From NCBI GenBank assembly GCA_964612065.1, contig CAZTCD010000006.1:1-64000 (forward strand): a stretch of DNA of 64,000 nt, given 5' to 3'. The notes under the pieces were generated by a model. It saw only the letters and a program-made list of their open reading frames with translations. It did not search any database and was not told where the DNA came from. Positions 7,906-15,543 of this stretch are shown here, piece by piece. The stretch's first letter is position 1, and each line of letters starts with the position of its first letter. Source of the stretch: JAKFYM01 sp964612065 (lineage in GTDB: Bacteria; Bdellovibrionota; UBA1018; CAIPTA01). The position numbers were made by a program, and so were the translations under genes.

Positions 7906-8868
7906 ATGGGTTGGGCGATTGTTCGGTTCAAAGGAAAAAGCGGTTCAGATACCTGGGGTTGTGCAAAAGACGCTTCGGTTTTCCCTCTCAGCACTTCCGC
8001 TGACAGCTTGCCGGATCTTTTGGCAATGGACCTGCCGGGCCTATGCGAGAAGGCGCTTTCCTCAGGAGAGGGTACTCCTCTTGGTGGGCTCGAACTCCTC
8101 TCTCCAGTAACGGCGCCCTGCCAGATCATCTGCCAGGGAAAGAATTATCTCGATCACCTGATCGAAACCGGCGTGAAGCCCAAGAACAAAGATTACAATC
8201 TCCTCTTCACGAAGAGCGATTCCTCTCTCGCGCCGGCGGTTGGTACTCTGTGGCGCCCCGAAGGCGTGCGCCTGCTCGACTATGAGCTTGAGCTGGGGCT
8301 CGTGATCAGGAAGGCGATCACCGGGCCTTTGGATATAAATGATTATAATTTGCATGAATACGTGGCCGGCCTCGTGATGGCCAACGATATCTCCGCTCGC
8401 GACGTGCAGATTCCCGAGCGGCAGTGGTTCCGGGGGAAAAGCTTCCGCGGTTTCTGCCCGGTGGGCCCGTTTTTCTACCTGATGGCCAAAGAAGATTTCG
8501 CCCGCCTCTATGATTTTCAGCTTACGCTCTCGGTTGGGGGCGCCGTGAGGCAGAAGGCCTCTACCTCCCAGCTGATGCACCGGCCTCCCGAAACGCTCTC
8601 GTTGATTTCGCGCTCCTTCGATCTGCGCCCGGGCGATCTTCTTCTCACCGGCACGCCCGGCGGGGTTTCGATGCGAGTGAAGCCCAAGAGCTTCTGGCAG
8701 GAATTGCTGGACCTCCGGAAAACGGACAAGGAAAAGTTCGCGCGCTTTGTGGAGGAGCAGGCTGAGTCCGGGCGTTATCTCAAGGATTGGGACCGGATCG
8801 AGGCCAGAATCCGTACGCCGGGCGGAGAGATCGATCTCGGGGAGCAGCGCCTGGTGGTGCAGGGCTAG
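7906..8868 (+). CDS. Fumarylacetoacetate hydrolase family protein
   Basis: A 320-residue FAH-superfamily enzyme. The start at 7906 has AAGGAG 12 bases upstream and gives the family-typical MGWAIVRFK. The catalytic domain shows CQGKNYLDHLIETG, the metal-ligand block DYELELGLVI, NDISARDVQ, GKSFRGFCPVGPFF and GDLLLTGTPGGV. Members are metal-dependent hydrolases or decarboxylases of beta-keto acids, cytosolic. An insertion after the GTPGG motif (about residues 250-290, Lys/Asp/Glu-rich) is unusual. No aromatic catabolism genes are adjacent, so the substrate is open. Confidence 0.9.
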   Translation: MGWAIVRFKGKSGSDTWGCAKDASVFPLSTSADSLPDLLAMDLPGLCEKALSSGEGTPLGGLELLSPVTAPCQIICQGKNYLDHLIETGVKPKNKDYNLLFTKSDSSLAPAVGTLWRPEGVRLLDYELELGLVIRKAITGPLDINDYNLHEYVAGLVMANDISARDVQIPERQWFRGKSFRGFCPVGPFFYLMAKEDFARLYDFQLTLSVGGAVRQKASTSQLMHRPPETLSLISRSFDLRPGDLLLTGTPGGVSMRVKPKSFWQELLDLRKTDKEKFARFVEEQAESGRYLKDWDRIEARIRTPGGEIDLGEQRLVVQG

Positions 8869-8951
8869 GGCTTGCGGAAATCCTTTATCTGTAGTAAATT
8901 GCTCGGGAATTTTGTTGGCCCATTTACCTGAGTAATTACTGGTAGTTAATC

Positions 8952-9716
8952 ATGCGTCTCGCCCTGGTTTCCCTAGCTGCTCTTCTTCTTGTTGCCTGTG
9001 GCGGTGAGCGTGAACCCGTGCAACGCACTCCCTATTCCTACGCTGGAAATGGAGGGGAGTGGGAGAGCCACGCGGTTCCCGGAGCTCCCGAGCAAATAAA
9101 ACCTGTTTTTAGTGCCCATCCGCGGCCTGCGGTAGAGGGCGCGGCCCAGCTGTCCCCTACGGTTTACTACGTGCCCAAGATCGATGCGGGGGCCGCCCGC
9201 GCGTCAGGATGCCCGCTCCAGGATCTTGGAGACGGCTGGAGCATTTGCGGTTCCGCTTTTGAAGACTGCCTGCTTCAGGGCTCCTGCTTTGTGGGGCTGG
9301 GCAATGGCTGGCGCTATTTTGCCCGGGCCAGGGCCGAGCGCAAACTCGTGGAGCGGAGGGGCCTCCGCTGCCGCTTTGGCGCTGGTGCCTATGCCTGCCT
9401 TTCGCCTTATGTGAGCGTGGCGGCTGATCCGGCCTTCCACCAGTCGGGCGACGTGATCTATGTGCCGGAGCTCGACGGTAGAAGCGTGCCCTACCTGGGG
9501 CGCCACGATGGTTTTCTGGTGGTGCACGATAAGGGAGGGGCGATCAAGGGCCCTCATCGTTTCGATTTCTTCGCCGGCCATCAGGGCCTGCGCGATCCTA
9601 ACAACGCCCTCGTGAAGTGGGGCTTCGGGGATAAGAATCGCCTGCGGCAGTATGTGAAGCTGGGCCGTGAGGAGGCGGAGGCGGTGAGGCGGGAGAAGGG
9701 CATTCGTCGGCGCTGA
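8952..9716 (+). CDS. Lipoprotein of unknown function
   Basis: A 254-residue lipoprotein with signal MRLALVSLAALLLVACGG (lipobox LVAC). The mature part has four spaced cysteines (SGCPLQDLG, WSICGS, FEDCLLQGSC), a repeated LGDGW/LGNGW pattern, and an aromatic and Gly-rich C-terminal half (SGDVIYVPELDG, GPHRFDFFAGHQGLRDPNN). The phrase SGDVIYVPELDG and the terminal region recall 3D/LysM-associated murein-binding folds, but I cannot assign it. It is followed by a bidirectional terminator. Confidence 0.75.
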   Translation: MRLALVSLAALLLVACGGEREPVQRTPYSYAGNGGEWESHAVPGAPEQIKPVFSAHPRPAVEGAAQLSPTVYYVPKIDAGAARASGCPLQDLGDGWSICGSAFEDCLLQGSCFVGLGNGWRYFARARAERKLVERRGLRCRFGAGAYACLSPYVSVAADPAFHQSGDVIYVPELDGRSVPYLGRHDGFLVVHDKGGAIKGPHRFDFFAGHQGLRDPNNALVKWGFGDKNRLRQYVKLGREEAEAVRREKGIRRR

Positions 9717-9725
9717 AATGAAAAA

Positions 9726-9745
9726 GCCGGGCGAACATACCCGGC
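9726..9745. terminator. Bidirectional intrinsic terminator
   Basis: GCCGGG (9726-9731) pairs with CCCGGC (9740-9745) around an 8-base loop. It is flanked by AAAAA on the left and ATTTT on the right, so it can stop transcription from both the lipoprotein gene (8952-9716, plus) and the convergent gene (9774-10154, minus). Confidence 0.8.
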
Positions 9746-9773
9746 ATTTTCAAGATAGCTGCTGCTGAAGGAA

Positions 9774-10154
9774 TTACTCGCAGCGATAAGATCCGTAGCC
9801 CTCGTTATCTACAACGGTGGCCCATTCGAATTTATTCTGGATGTAGGCACCTTGAACGGGAGCATTCTGTGCCACCACATTGTACTCGTTATAGTCCTCG
9901 TCGCCGGATCCTGCGGTTTTGAGCTCAAGAGTGATGGGCTCCGCCATCGGATTGAGAGGGCGAACGATAATGGCGTATTTCGAGTCCCATTTTCCGCTTC
10001 GGTTCTTGAAGGCAGTCTTCTGCACTTGGAATCGGGGTGCGCCGATGGGCTGAGGGCTGCTCATGTCCCATTTGCAGTCGAGGGTCCACTGCAGGGGGCG
10101 GGCGTCGGCGATAGTGGGGGAAGCGAGCAGGCTCGCAAGGATCACGGGAAGCAT
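9774..10154 (-). CDS. Small exported protein of unknown function
   Basis: A 126-residue protein with a signal peptide (MLPVILASLLASPTIADA) and a beta-rich mature part with two cysteines (LDCKW near the start, YRCE at the end) that could form one disulfide. I do not recognise a family. It is a single gene between two terminators and probably periplasmic. The ribosome site GGAGAG lies shortly upstream on the minus strand. Confidence 0.7.
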   Translation of the reverse strand: MLPVILASLLASPTIADARPLQWTLDCKWDMSSPQPIGAPRFQVQKTAFKNRSGKWDSKYAIIVRPLNPMAEPITLELKTAGSGDEDYNEYNVVAQNAPVQGAYIQNKFEWATVVDNEGYGSYRCE

Positions 10155-10264
10155 AGGGTCTCTCCTTTAAAACAGGGTTAGTTTAGGTGGGAGAGGTATA
10201 GCTTGGTTGATTTAAATGGTCAATGTTTGTTGGGTTAGGTTTTCCTGGGTTTTGGCAAAACAAA

Positions 10265-10290
10265 AACCCGAGGGCTTTCGCGCTCGGGTT
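10265..10290 (-). terminator. Intrinsic terminator after the RRM gene
   Basis: AACCCGAG (10265-10272) pairs with CTCGGGTT (10283-10290), with T- and A-runs on both sides. It sits about 110 bases after the stop codon of the RRM gene, beyond the tandem repeats, so the repeats are part of that gene's 3' untranslated region. Confidence 0.8.
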
Positions 10291-10306
10291 TTTGGTTTAT
10301 TAAGCG

Positions 10307-10406
10307 GTCGCGCTTACCAGCGTGCTGCTGGTTGGGCGCGCTTACCAGCGTGCTGCTGGTTGGTCGCGCTTACCAGCGTGCTGCTGGTTGGTCGCGCTTA
10401 CCAGCG
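10307..10406. repeat. 28-bp tandem repeats across the RRM stop codon
   Basis: Three head-to-tail 28-bp units (10307-10334, 10335-10362, 10363-10390) plus a 16-bp partial unit (10391-10406). Units 1 and 3 are identical and unit 2 differs at one position. Each full unit contains CCAGC and GCTGG, able to form a small hairpin. The partial unit covers the last codons and stop of the RRM gene, so the duplicated unit includes a copy of the Trp-stop end. 28 is not a multiple of 3, and the repeats are directly adjacent without spacers. Confidence 0.9.
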
Positions 10407-10763
10407 CTCCCTACCACCGCCGCCACGGCCGCCGCGATCACCACGGCCGCCACCGCCGCCGTAACCACCGCCACCGCCGCCGTAGCCGCCGCCACCGCCG
10501 CGGGACTCACGAGGAGCCTGAGGGCGAGCTTCGCTTACATTGAGGGGACGACCGTCCATCACCTGGTTGTTCAGCTTTTCGATTGCTGCTTCGGCTTCAG
10601 CATCAGTGCTCATTTCCACGAATCCAAAGCCTTTGCTGCGGCCGGAATCGCGATCCATGATCACCTTTGCGGATTCAACGGTTCCACACTGGGAAAAGTG
10701 CGCCTGAAGCGCGCTGTCCGTTGCCGAATACGGGAGGTTACCTACATACAGTTTCTTGCCCAC
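10398..10763 (-). CDS. RRM RNA-binding protein with glycine-rich tail
   Basis: A 121-residue protein with a single RRM: RNP2 is LYVGNL (5-10) and RNP1 is KGFGFVEM (44-51). An Arg/Gly tail of GGGGGYGG repeats (about residues 89-121) follows. The start is GTG, with AGGAG 6 bases upstream. Bacterial RRM proteins of this type bind single-stranded RNA, are often cold-induced, and may act as chaperones; the tail resembles those of phase-separating RNA-binding proteins. A long 5' region with hairpins and the 3' repeats suggest post-transcriptional control, which is inference. Confidence 0.93.
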   Translation of the reverse strand: MGKKLYVGNLPYSATDSALQAHFSQCGTVESAKVIMDRDSGRSKGFGFVEMSTDAEAEAAIEKLNNQVMDGRPLNVSEARPQAPRESRGGGGGYGGGGGGYGGGGGRGDRGGRGGGGRERW

Positions 10764-10887
10764 GATTGTCTCCTAGAGGCGAAGGTCCCTTCGCAGGAGT
10801 ATCAGGACGAGCTGTAGTCTCAGAAGTCTCATTGCGAACGGTATCTCTTAACCAATTACTTACATTGCTTACGTTTCAATTCGATGT

Positions 10888-10917
10888 GGGGGAAAATCGA
10901 GTGAGGATTTCTCCCCC
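10888..10917. promoter_or_regulatory. GC-rich hairpin in RRM/acyl-CoA dehydrogenase intergenic region
   Basis: GGGGGAAAATC (10888-10898) is nearly complementary to GATTTCTCCCCC (10906-10917), about 11 pairs with one bulge and a 7-base loop. It lies 125 bases upstream of the RRM start and 158 bases upstream of the acyl-CoA dehydrogenase start, in a 311-bp divergent region. A second short hairpin, CGAAG/CTTCG (10780-10784 with 10789-10793), lies just upstream of the RRM ribosome site. No T-run follows either, so they are not terminators. I see no gene in 10764-11074. Confidence 0.4.
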
Positions 10918-11074
10918 TCTCAAATCTCTCACACCAAGATAAATCGTATACCACTGCGCTGCGCTATACTATAGCAAAAATTGGGCGTTTCCATAGGGAG
11001 ACGCATCACAGGCCACCGGATCACACAGAAGTTTTTACAGGGGAAAATGTAGCGTCAATGGGTAAGATCCTGGA

Positions 11075-12745
11075 ATGCAAACCGACTTTTTCCAAAATGG
11101 CCCGGAACTCACCAACCAGTACCAGTCCGACGCTACTCTGCAGCAATACCTCCAGCAGAGGTTACCTGCTGATTATTGTCGCCAGGCGGAACCGGAGCTG
11201 GACCGGATGGGGGAGCGCGCCGCAACCGACCTTCTCGCCGCCAGCGTGAACGCGGAAAACGTGGACCCCGTGCACACCCCCTTTGATCCCTGGGGCCGCC
11301 GCATCGATGAAATCACCATGAGCCCGGGCTGGAACCATATCGCCCGCGTGGCCGCCGAAGAGGGAGTGGTGGCCACCGGCTACGAGCGAAAGTTCGGCAT
11401 CCACTCCCGGCTGGTGCAGTTTGCTAAACTATATTTATTTCATCCCTCCTCCGCTTTTGTTTCTTGCCCGCTGGCGATGAGCGATGGCGCCGCCCGTGCG
11501 ATCGAGCTCTATGGCGACGAAGAGATGAAGAAAGGCCCCTTTCAGAAACTCATCTCCCGGGATCCTCATGGTTTCTGGACCAGCGGCCAGTGGATGACGG
11601 AAAAAACGGGTGGCTCGGATGTGAGCGGAACTTCGACCGTGGCACGCAAGAGCGATCGAGAGGGATGGTATGAGCTGAGCGGCGTGAAGTGGTTCACCTC
11701 CGCCACCACCTCTCAGATGAGCATGGCTCTCGCGCGCATCGAAGGGCACGCCGAAGGCTCACGCGGCCTCAGCCTGTTTTACATCCCCGTGCGCGGCGAA
11801 AACGGCCAGCTGCAGAAGATCGAAGTGATGCGCCTGAAGGACAAGCTCGGCACCCGTGCCATGCCTACCGCAGAGCTCAGGCTGAACGGCACGCCCGCCA
11901 AGCTGGTAGGGGGCGAGGGGCATGGAGTGAAGAAGATCGCCTCTCTCTTCAACATCACCCGGATGTATAACGCTGTTTGTGCACTCGGCGCCTCCCGCAG
12001 GGCTTTGGCGCTGGCTTTGGATTATGCGGGCAAACGCAGTGCCTTTGGCCGGATGATTTCGGAGCAACCCCTTCATGCCGAAACTCTCGCGGAACTCGTG
12101 GTGGAGTTCGAAGGCAATTTCGTGCTCACCTTTCATCTCGCCGAGCTTCTGGGCCGAGATGAGCTGGGCCAAGCCTCTCCGGAAGAGGGTGCCATGCTTC
12201 GGATGCTCACTCCCATTGCCAAGCTTTATACGGCGAAGAGCTGCATGGCGATCACCAGCGAGTGCGTGGAAGCGATCGGGGGCGCCGGTTATATCGAGGA
12301 TACGGGAATACCAGCTCTTCACCGGAACGCTCAGGTGTTTTCCATCTGGGAAGGAACCACCAATGTGCTTTCCCTCGATGTGATTCGCGCGATCGAGAAA
12401 GAGGGGGCGTTCAAGCCCTTTGTGGAAGGGATTCTCAAGCGCCTTGCGGATTCGAAAAACGCTGCTCTTCAGGGTGAAGTGGTTCAGGTGAAGGCAGCGT
12501 GCTCCGCCCTGCAGGCCTTTCTCCAGAAGGCGATGGGAGAGGGGCCGGAATTCGTGCAGGCTTCGGCCCGGCAGTTCGCCTATTCCCTTGCCCGCACCTG
12601 TGTGGCTTCGCTCCTGATCGAGCGGGCTCAAGCGGGTGATGCCCGCAGCATCGAGGTGGCGAAGCGCTGGTGCAGAAACGGGGTTGGCGCACCGGAGGGC
12701 GCGAACGAGGCATGGCGCAAGGGCAGCCGTTCGCTCATCAGATAG
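11075..12745 (+). CDS. AidB-like acyl-CoA dehydrogenase
   Basis: A 556-residue flavoprotein of the acyl-CoA dehydrogenase superfamily, close in length and order to the AidB branch. It has an extended N-terminal domain, GFWTSGQWMTEKTGGSDVSGT (FAD-binding), VKWFTSATTSQM, MRLKDKLGTRAMPTAEL, and the C-terminal ECVEAIGGAGYIEDTGIP and WEGTTNVLSLD blocks. AidB is linked to the alkylation response in E. coli, while relatives oxidise long or branched acyl-CoAs; this protein could be either. The lipoprotein hydrolase gene starts 10 bases after its stop. Confidence 0.9.
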   Translation: MQTDFFQNGPELTNQYQSDATLQQYLQQRLPADYCRQAEPELDRMGERAATDLLAASVNAENVDPVHTPFDPWGRRIDEITMSPGWNHIARVAAEEGVVATGYERKFGIHSRLVQFAKLYLFHPSSAFVSCPLAMSDGAARAIELYGDEEMKKGPFQKLISRDPHGFWTSGQWMTEKTGGSDVSGTSTVARKSDREGWYELSGVKWFTSATTSQMSMALARIEGHAEGSRGLSLFYIPVRGENGQLQKIEVMRLKDKLGTRAMPTAELRLNGTPAKLVGGEGHGVKKIASLFNITRMYNAVCALGASRRALALALDYAGKRSAFGRMISEQPLHAETLAELVVEFEGNFVLTFHLAELLGRDELGQASPEEGAMLRMLTPIAKLYTAKSCMAITSECVEAIGGAGYIEDTGIPALHRNAQVFSIWEGTTNVLSLDVIRAIEKEGAFKPFVEGILKRLADSKNAALQGEVVQVKAACSALQAFLQKAMGEGPEFVQASARQFAYSLARTCVASLLIERAQAGDARSIEVAKRWCRNGVGAPEGANEAWRKGSRSLIR

Positions 12746-12755
12746 GAAACAGAAG

Positions 12756-13634
12756 ATGAAGGCATCGATTTTTCTCAGTGTACTCCTCCTCGCCACCAGC
12801 TGCGCTTCCGTGAAACGGGAGGCTAAGGAGAAGCTCCCGGCCGGCCTGAAACGCGTTCTGATCCATCGCTCCCACGACTCCTCCCGGCAACTCGAGCTTT
12901 ACTGGGTGGAACCGAAAATCTCCAAACCCTGGCCGGCTGTGCTTTATCTCCACGGGATCACCGAGGGGGAAGTGCAGGGCGGAAGGGTGTTCCATGCCTG
13001 GGGGGCCTTGCAGAAAGCCGCAGCCCAGGGCTACCTCGCCTCGGCTGTTTCCTTGCCGGGCTACGGAGGAAGCAGCGGCCCGCGCGATTTCATGGGGCCC
13101 GATTCCCAGGAGGCGGTGGCGGATGCGATTCGCTACCTTCGCCGCAAACCGGAAGTGAAGCAGGACAAAGTGGCTCTCGTAGGAATCAGCCACGGAGCTT
13201 CACTTGCTGCGAAGGTGGGGGAACAGGTGGCTGGATTGGCGGGCGTTGTATTGATTTCCGGGATTTACGATCTTGGGGAGATGTATCTTCGCTGGAAAGG
13301 CGAGAAGGGGCCGGAGTACCGAGCCCTGGTGGAGAAGCTGGAGCTTGAAACCAATGTAAGCGCTGCCGGCTTGAACGCGCAGGTGGTACGGGAGCGATCG
13401 GTGCTTCCAGATCCTCAGATCCGAGCTCCCACACTGATTTTTCAAGGGGGGCGTGATTGGATCACCTCCGCTTCTCAAGCCGTAAATCTTGCCGATAAGC
13501 TCAAGGCGAAGGGCGTGGAGGCCAGGGCCGTTGTCTACCCCGAAGATGCCCACAATATTCCGGTGGGAGCGAGGGAGAGCGAGATCGATCCCTTTCTGAG
13601 CCACGTACTGGTGGAGCAGCCGCAGGAAGACTGA
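12756..13634 (+). CDS. Lipoprotein alpha/beta hydrolase (dienelactone-hydrolase-like)
   Basis: A 292-residue protein starting MKASIFLSVLLLATSCAS (lipobox ATSC), preceded by GGAAACAGAAG. The hydrolase fold shows LYLHGITEGE, VSLPGYGGSSGP, the nucleophile elbow VGISHGASL, acid GGRDWIT and DAHNIPVG. The order matches prolyl-oligopeptidase-like/dienelactone-hydrolase-like esterases. It is probably membrane-anchored and faces the periplasm. It sits 10 bases after the acyl-CoA dehydrogenase; why a lipoprotein esterase is co-transcribed with a cytosolic flavoenzyme is not clear. Confidence 0.85.
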   Translation: MKASIFLSVLLLATSCASVKREAKEKLPAGLKRVLIHRSHDSSRQLELYWVEPKISKPWPAVLYLHGITEGEVQGGRVFHAWGALQKAAAQGYLASAVSLPGYGGSSGPRDFMGPDSQEAVADAIRYLRRKPEVKQDKVALVGISHGASLAAKVGEQVAGLAGVVLISGIYDLGEMYLRWKGEKGPEYRALVEKLELETNVSAAGLNAQVVRERSVLPDPQIRAPTLIFQGGRDWITSASQAVNLADKLKAKGVEARAVVYPEDAHNIPVGARESEIDPFLSHVLVEQPQED

Positions 13635-13727
13635 AACAGTTCGTTATCCGGTTTCAGCTATATACCTGGTAGCGCCAAGGCACTATTTCCATTCAGAGAT
13701 GCCGGTTCCCCACCGATAAACATAGGA

Positions 13728-14693
13728 ATGAGTTCCGCCGCGAACAAAATTTCTTCTCCCGCTCCCTCGCGTGAGCGCCTGATCGCTTTGCGCACTTGGC
13801 TGCGCGGAAGAGTGCTCGGGCAAGAGGAGGCCGTGGAGAGCGCCCTGCTGGCTCTTCTCGCCAACGGCCATCTTCTCCTGGAAGGCCCTCCCGGCGTGGG
13901 CAAAACCTCGCTCGCCCAGAGCATTGCCTCTCTTTTTCAAGGAAGCTTCCGCCGCATCCAGATGACCAGCGATCTTCTTCCCAGTGATGTGGTGGGCACC
14001 CTTCGTCCCCGCCCTTCCACTTCGGAATTTGAATTCCGCCCCGGCCCGATTTTCTGCCACGTGCTCCTGGCCGACGAGCTCAACCGCACCAGCGCGAAAA
14101 CCCAAGCGGCCTTGCTCGAAGCGATGGCCGAAGGCCGGGTAACCGTGGATGGCACCACCTACGATCTTCCCGATCCTTTTCTCGTGGTAGCCACGCAAAA
14201 CCCCCAGGAGTACCACGGTGTTTATCCGCTGGCCGAGAGCCAGCTCGATCGGTTCATGCTGCAGGTAACACTGGGCTTGCCGGAGCCCGCCGCGGAACTC
14301 AAAGTTTACCAGCAATACGCCGCCTCCGAAAAAGCGGTGCAGGTGATGGCCAATCCCCTGAGCCCCGAAGAGCTTCTTGAATTCCGCTCTCAGGCTAAAT
14401 CTGTTTTCGTGGAAGAAAGCGTGCTCCGCTATGTGCAGGAGATCGCCCAGGAACTGCGCAAGGTGGAAGATGTGGTGCACGGGGCTTCCGTGCGCTCCGT
14501 GCTCCAGCTGATAGATGCATCCAAGGCGAAGGCCTTCCTGGAAGGCCGGGATTTTGTGTTGCCCGCCGACGTGGCCGGCCTGGCTCCCGGAGTGCTGGCT
14601 CACCGCCTCTGTTTCCGCGCCGGTGAATTTTCTTCATTGCAGCGGAAGGAGATCGTTCGGCATGCGATCGATCGGGTGGACGCTCCGAAGTAA
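13728..14693 (+). CDS. MoxR-family AAA+ ATPase
   Basis: A 321-residue MoxR ATPase. Walker A is GPPGVGKT (53-60) and Walker B is LLADELN (113-119). The family signatures RIQMTSDLLPSDVVG, FRPGPIFCHVLLADELNR, ALLEAMAEGRVTVDG, VVATQNPQEYHGVYPLAESQLDRF and the C-terminal lid follow. MoxR ATPases act as chaperones for membrane or metalloprotein assembly and are nearly always encoded with DUF58 proteins. The DUF58 gene overlaps its 3' end by 32 bases, and a transglutaminase follows. Confidence 0.96.
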   Translation: MSSAANKISSPAPSRERLIALRTWLRGRVLGQEEAVESALLALLANGHLLLEGPPGVGKTSLAQSIASLFQGSFRRIQMTSDLLPSDVVGTLRPRPSTSEFEFRPGPIFCHVLLADELNRTSAKTQAALLEAMAEGRVTVDGTTYDLPDPFLVVATQNPQEYHGVYPLAESQLDRFMLQVTLGLPEPAAELKVYQQYAASEKAVQVMANPLSPEELLEFRSQAKSVFVEESVLRYVQEIAQELRKVEDVVHGASVRSVLQLIDASKAKAFLEGRDFVLPADVAGLAPGVLAHRLCFRAGEFSSLQRKEIVRHAIDRVDAPK

Positions 14694-15543
14694 GAACCGC
14701 CTCCTCGAGCTGTCCGTGGGCGGGCGCTGGTATCTCGCCTTCACCGTTTCGCTCGGCGTGATGGCCATTTACTCCGGAAACAACGTTATCTATCTGCTTG
14801 AGAGCCTTTTGCTGAGCGCCCTTCTGCTCTCCGGCACCCTTTCGGAGATCACCCTTTCCCGCCTGTCGGTGCGCAGAGTGGAAGATTATATCCATGCCGG
14901 CAGCCCGGGCGAAGACGTTTTCATCGTGGAAAATCTCGGGAGTTTTCCGCTCTACTGCATCGAGCTCGGCGAGTACCGGGAAAACGAGCGCGAGTTCACC
15001 GCCTTCCTTCTCATGCTTCCGGGGAGATCCCGCGTGCGGGTTCGGTCCCGCCAGTTGATCCGCACCAGAGGGCGGCACCGGTGGAGCGGACTGCTGGCAG
15101 CCACCAGCTTTCCCTTCGGCTTTGCGCGAAAGATCCGCTTCATTCCTCACTCAGGCAGCCGCATCGTATGGCCGGCCCGCCTGGAAGAAAAGAATGCGCG
15201 CCCACGGGAATACGCTGCCAAGCGGGGCGAAATCGAGGTTTCCACCGGAGAGCTCAGCCAGGTGGAGCCCTGGCAGGACGCAAGCCGGGTTCATTGGCCT
15301 TCTTCCGTTCGCCTGGGAGAGCTCATGGCTCGGCCACTTCGCTGGATAGAGCCTAGAGACGAGGTGAAGCTTCAGCTGCGGGATCCCGGCCCTGAGATGG
15401 AGCGCCAGATCAGCATGGCCGCCGGTGCTCTCACCCAGCGCGCCGATACCCTGGTGCTCCTGAACAAAGGTGAGCCGCAGGTGATCCGAGGCGCGAGGCG
15501 GGGCCTCGATGCGCTGGCCCTTCTTCCCAAGGAGAGTGCGTGA
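14662..15543 (+). CDS. DUF58 domain membrane protein
   Basis: A 293-residue protein. The start at 14662 (MRSIGWTLRSKNRLLEL) lies inside the moxR 3' end. Two membrane helices (about residues 28-60) are followed by a beta-rich region and the DUF58 signature, here VEPWQDASRVHWPSSVRLGELMARPL, the equivalent of the usual GDD-R-IHW-SAR pattern. DUF58 proteins work with the cognate MoxR ATPase at the membrane. The gene is coupled to its neighbours on both sides (32-base overlap upstream, GTGA downstream). Confidence 0.88.
   Translation: MRSIGWTLRSKNRLLELSVGGRWYLAFTVSLGVMAIYSGNNVIYLLESLLLSALLLSGTLSEITLSRLSVRRVEDYIHAGSPGEDVFIVENLGSFPLYCIELGEYRENEREFTAFLLMLPGRSRVRVRSRQLIRTRGRHRWSGLLAATSFPFGFARKIRFIPHSGSRIVWPARLEEKNARPREYAAKRGEIEVSTGELSQVEPWQDASRVHWPSSVRLGELMARPLRWIEPRDEVKLQLRDPGPEMERQISMAAGALTQRADTLVLLNKGEPQVIRGARRGLDALALLPKESA

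Noticed and set aside
10307..10406. Direct repeats as a possible CRISPR array
   Set aside because: The 28-bp units are contiguous with no spacers, lie in an UTR and include a stop codon copy; no cas genes are present.
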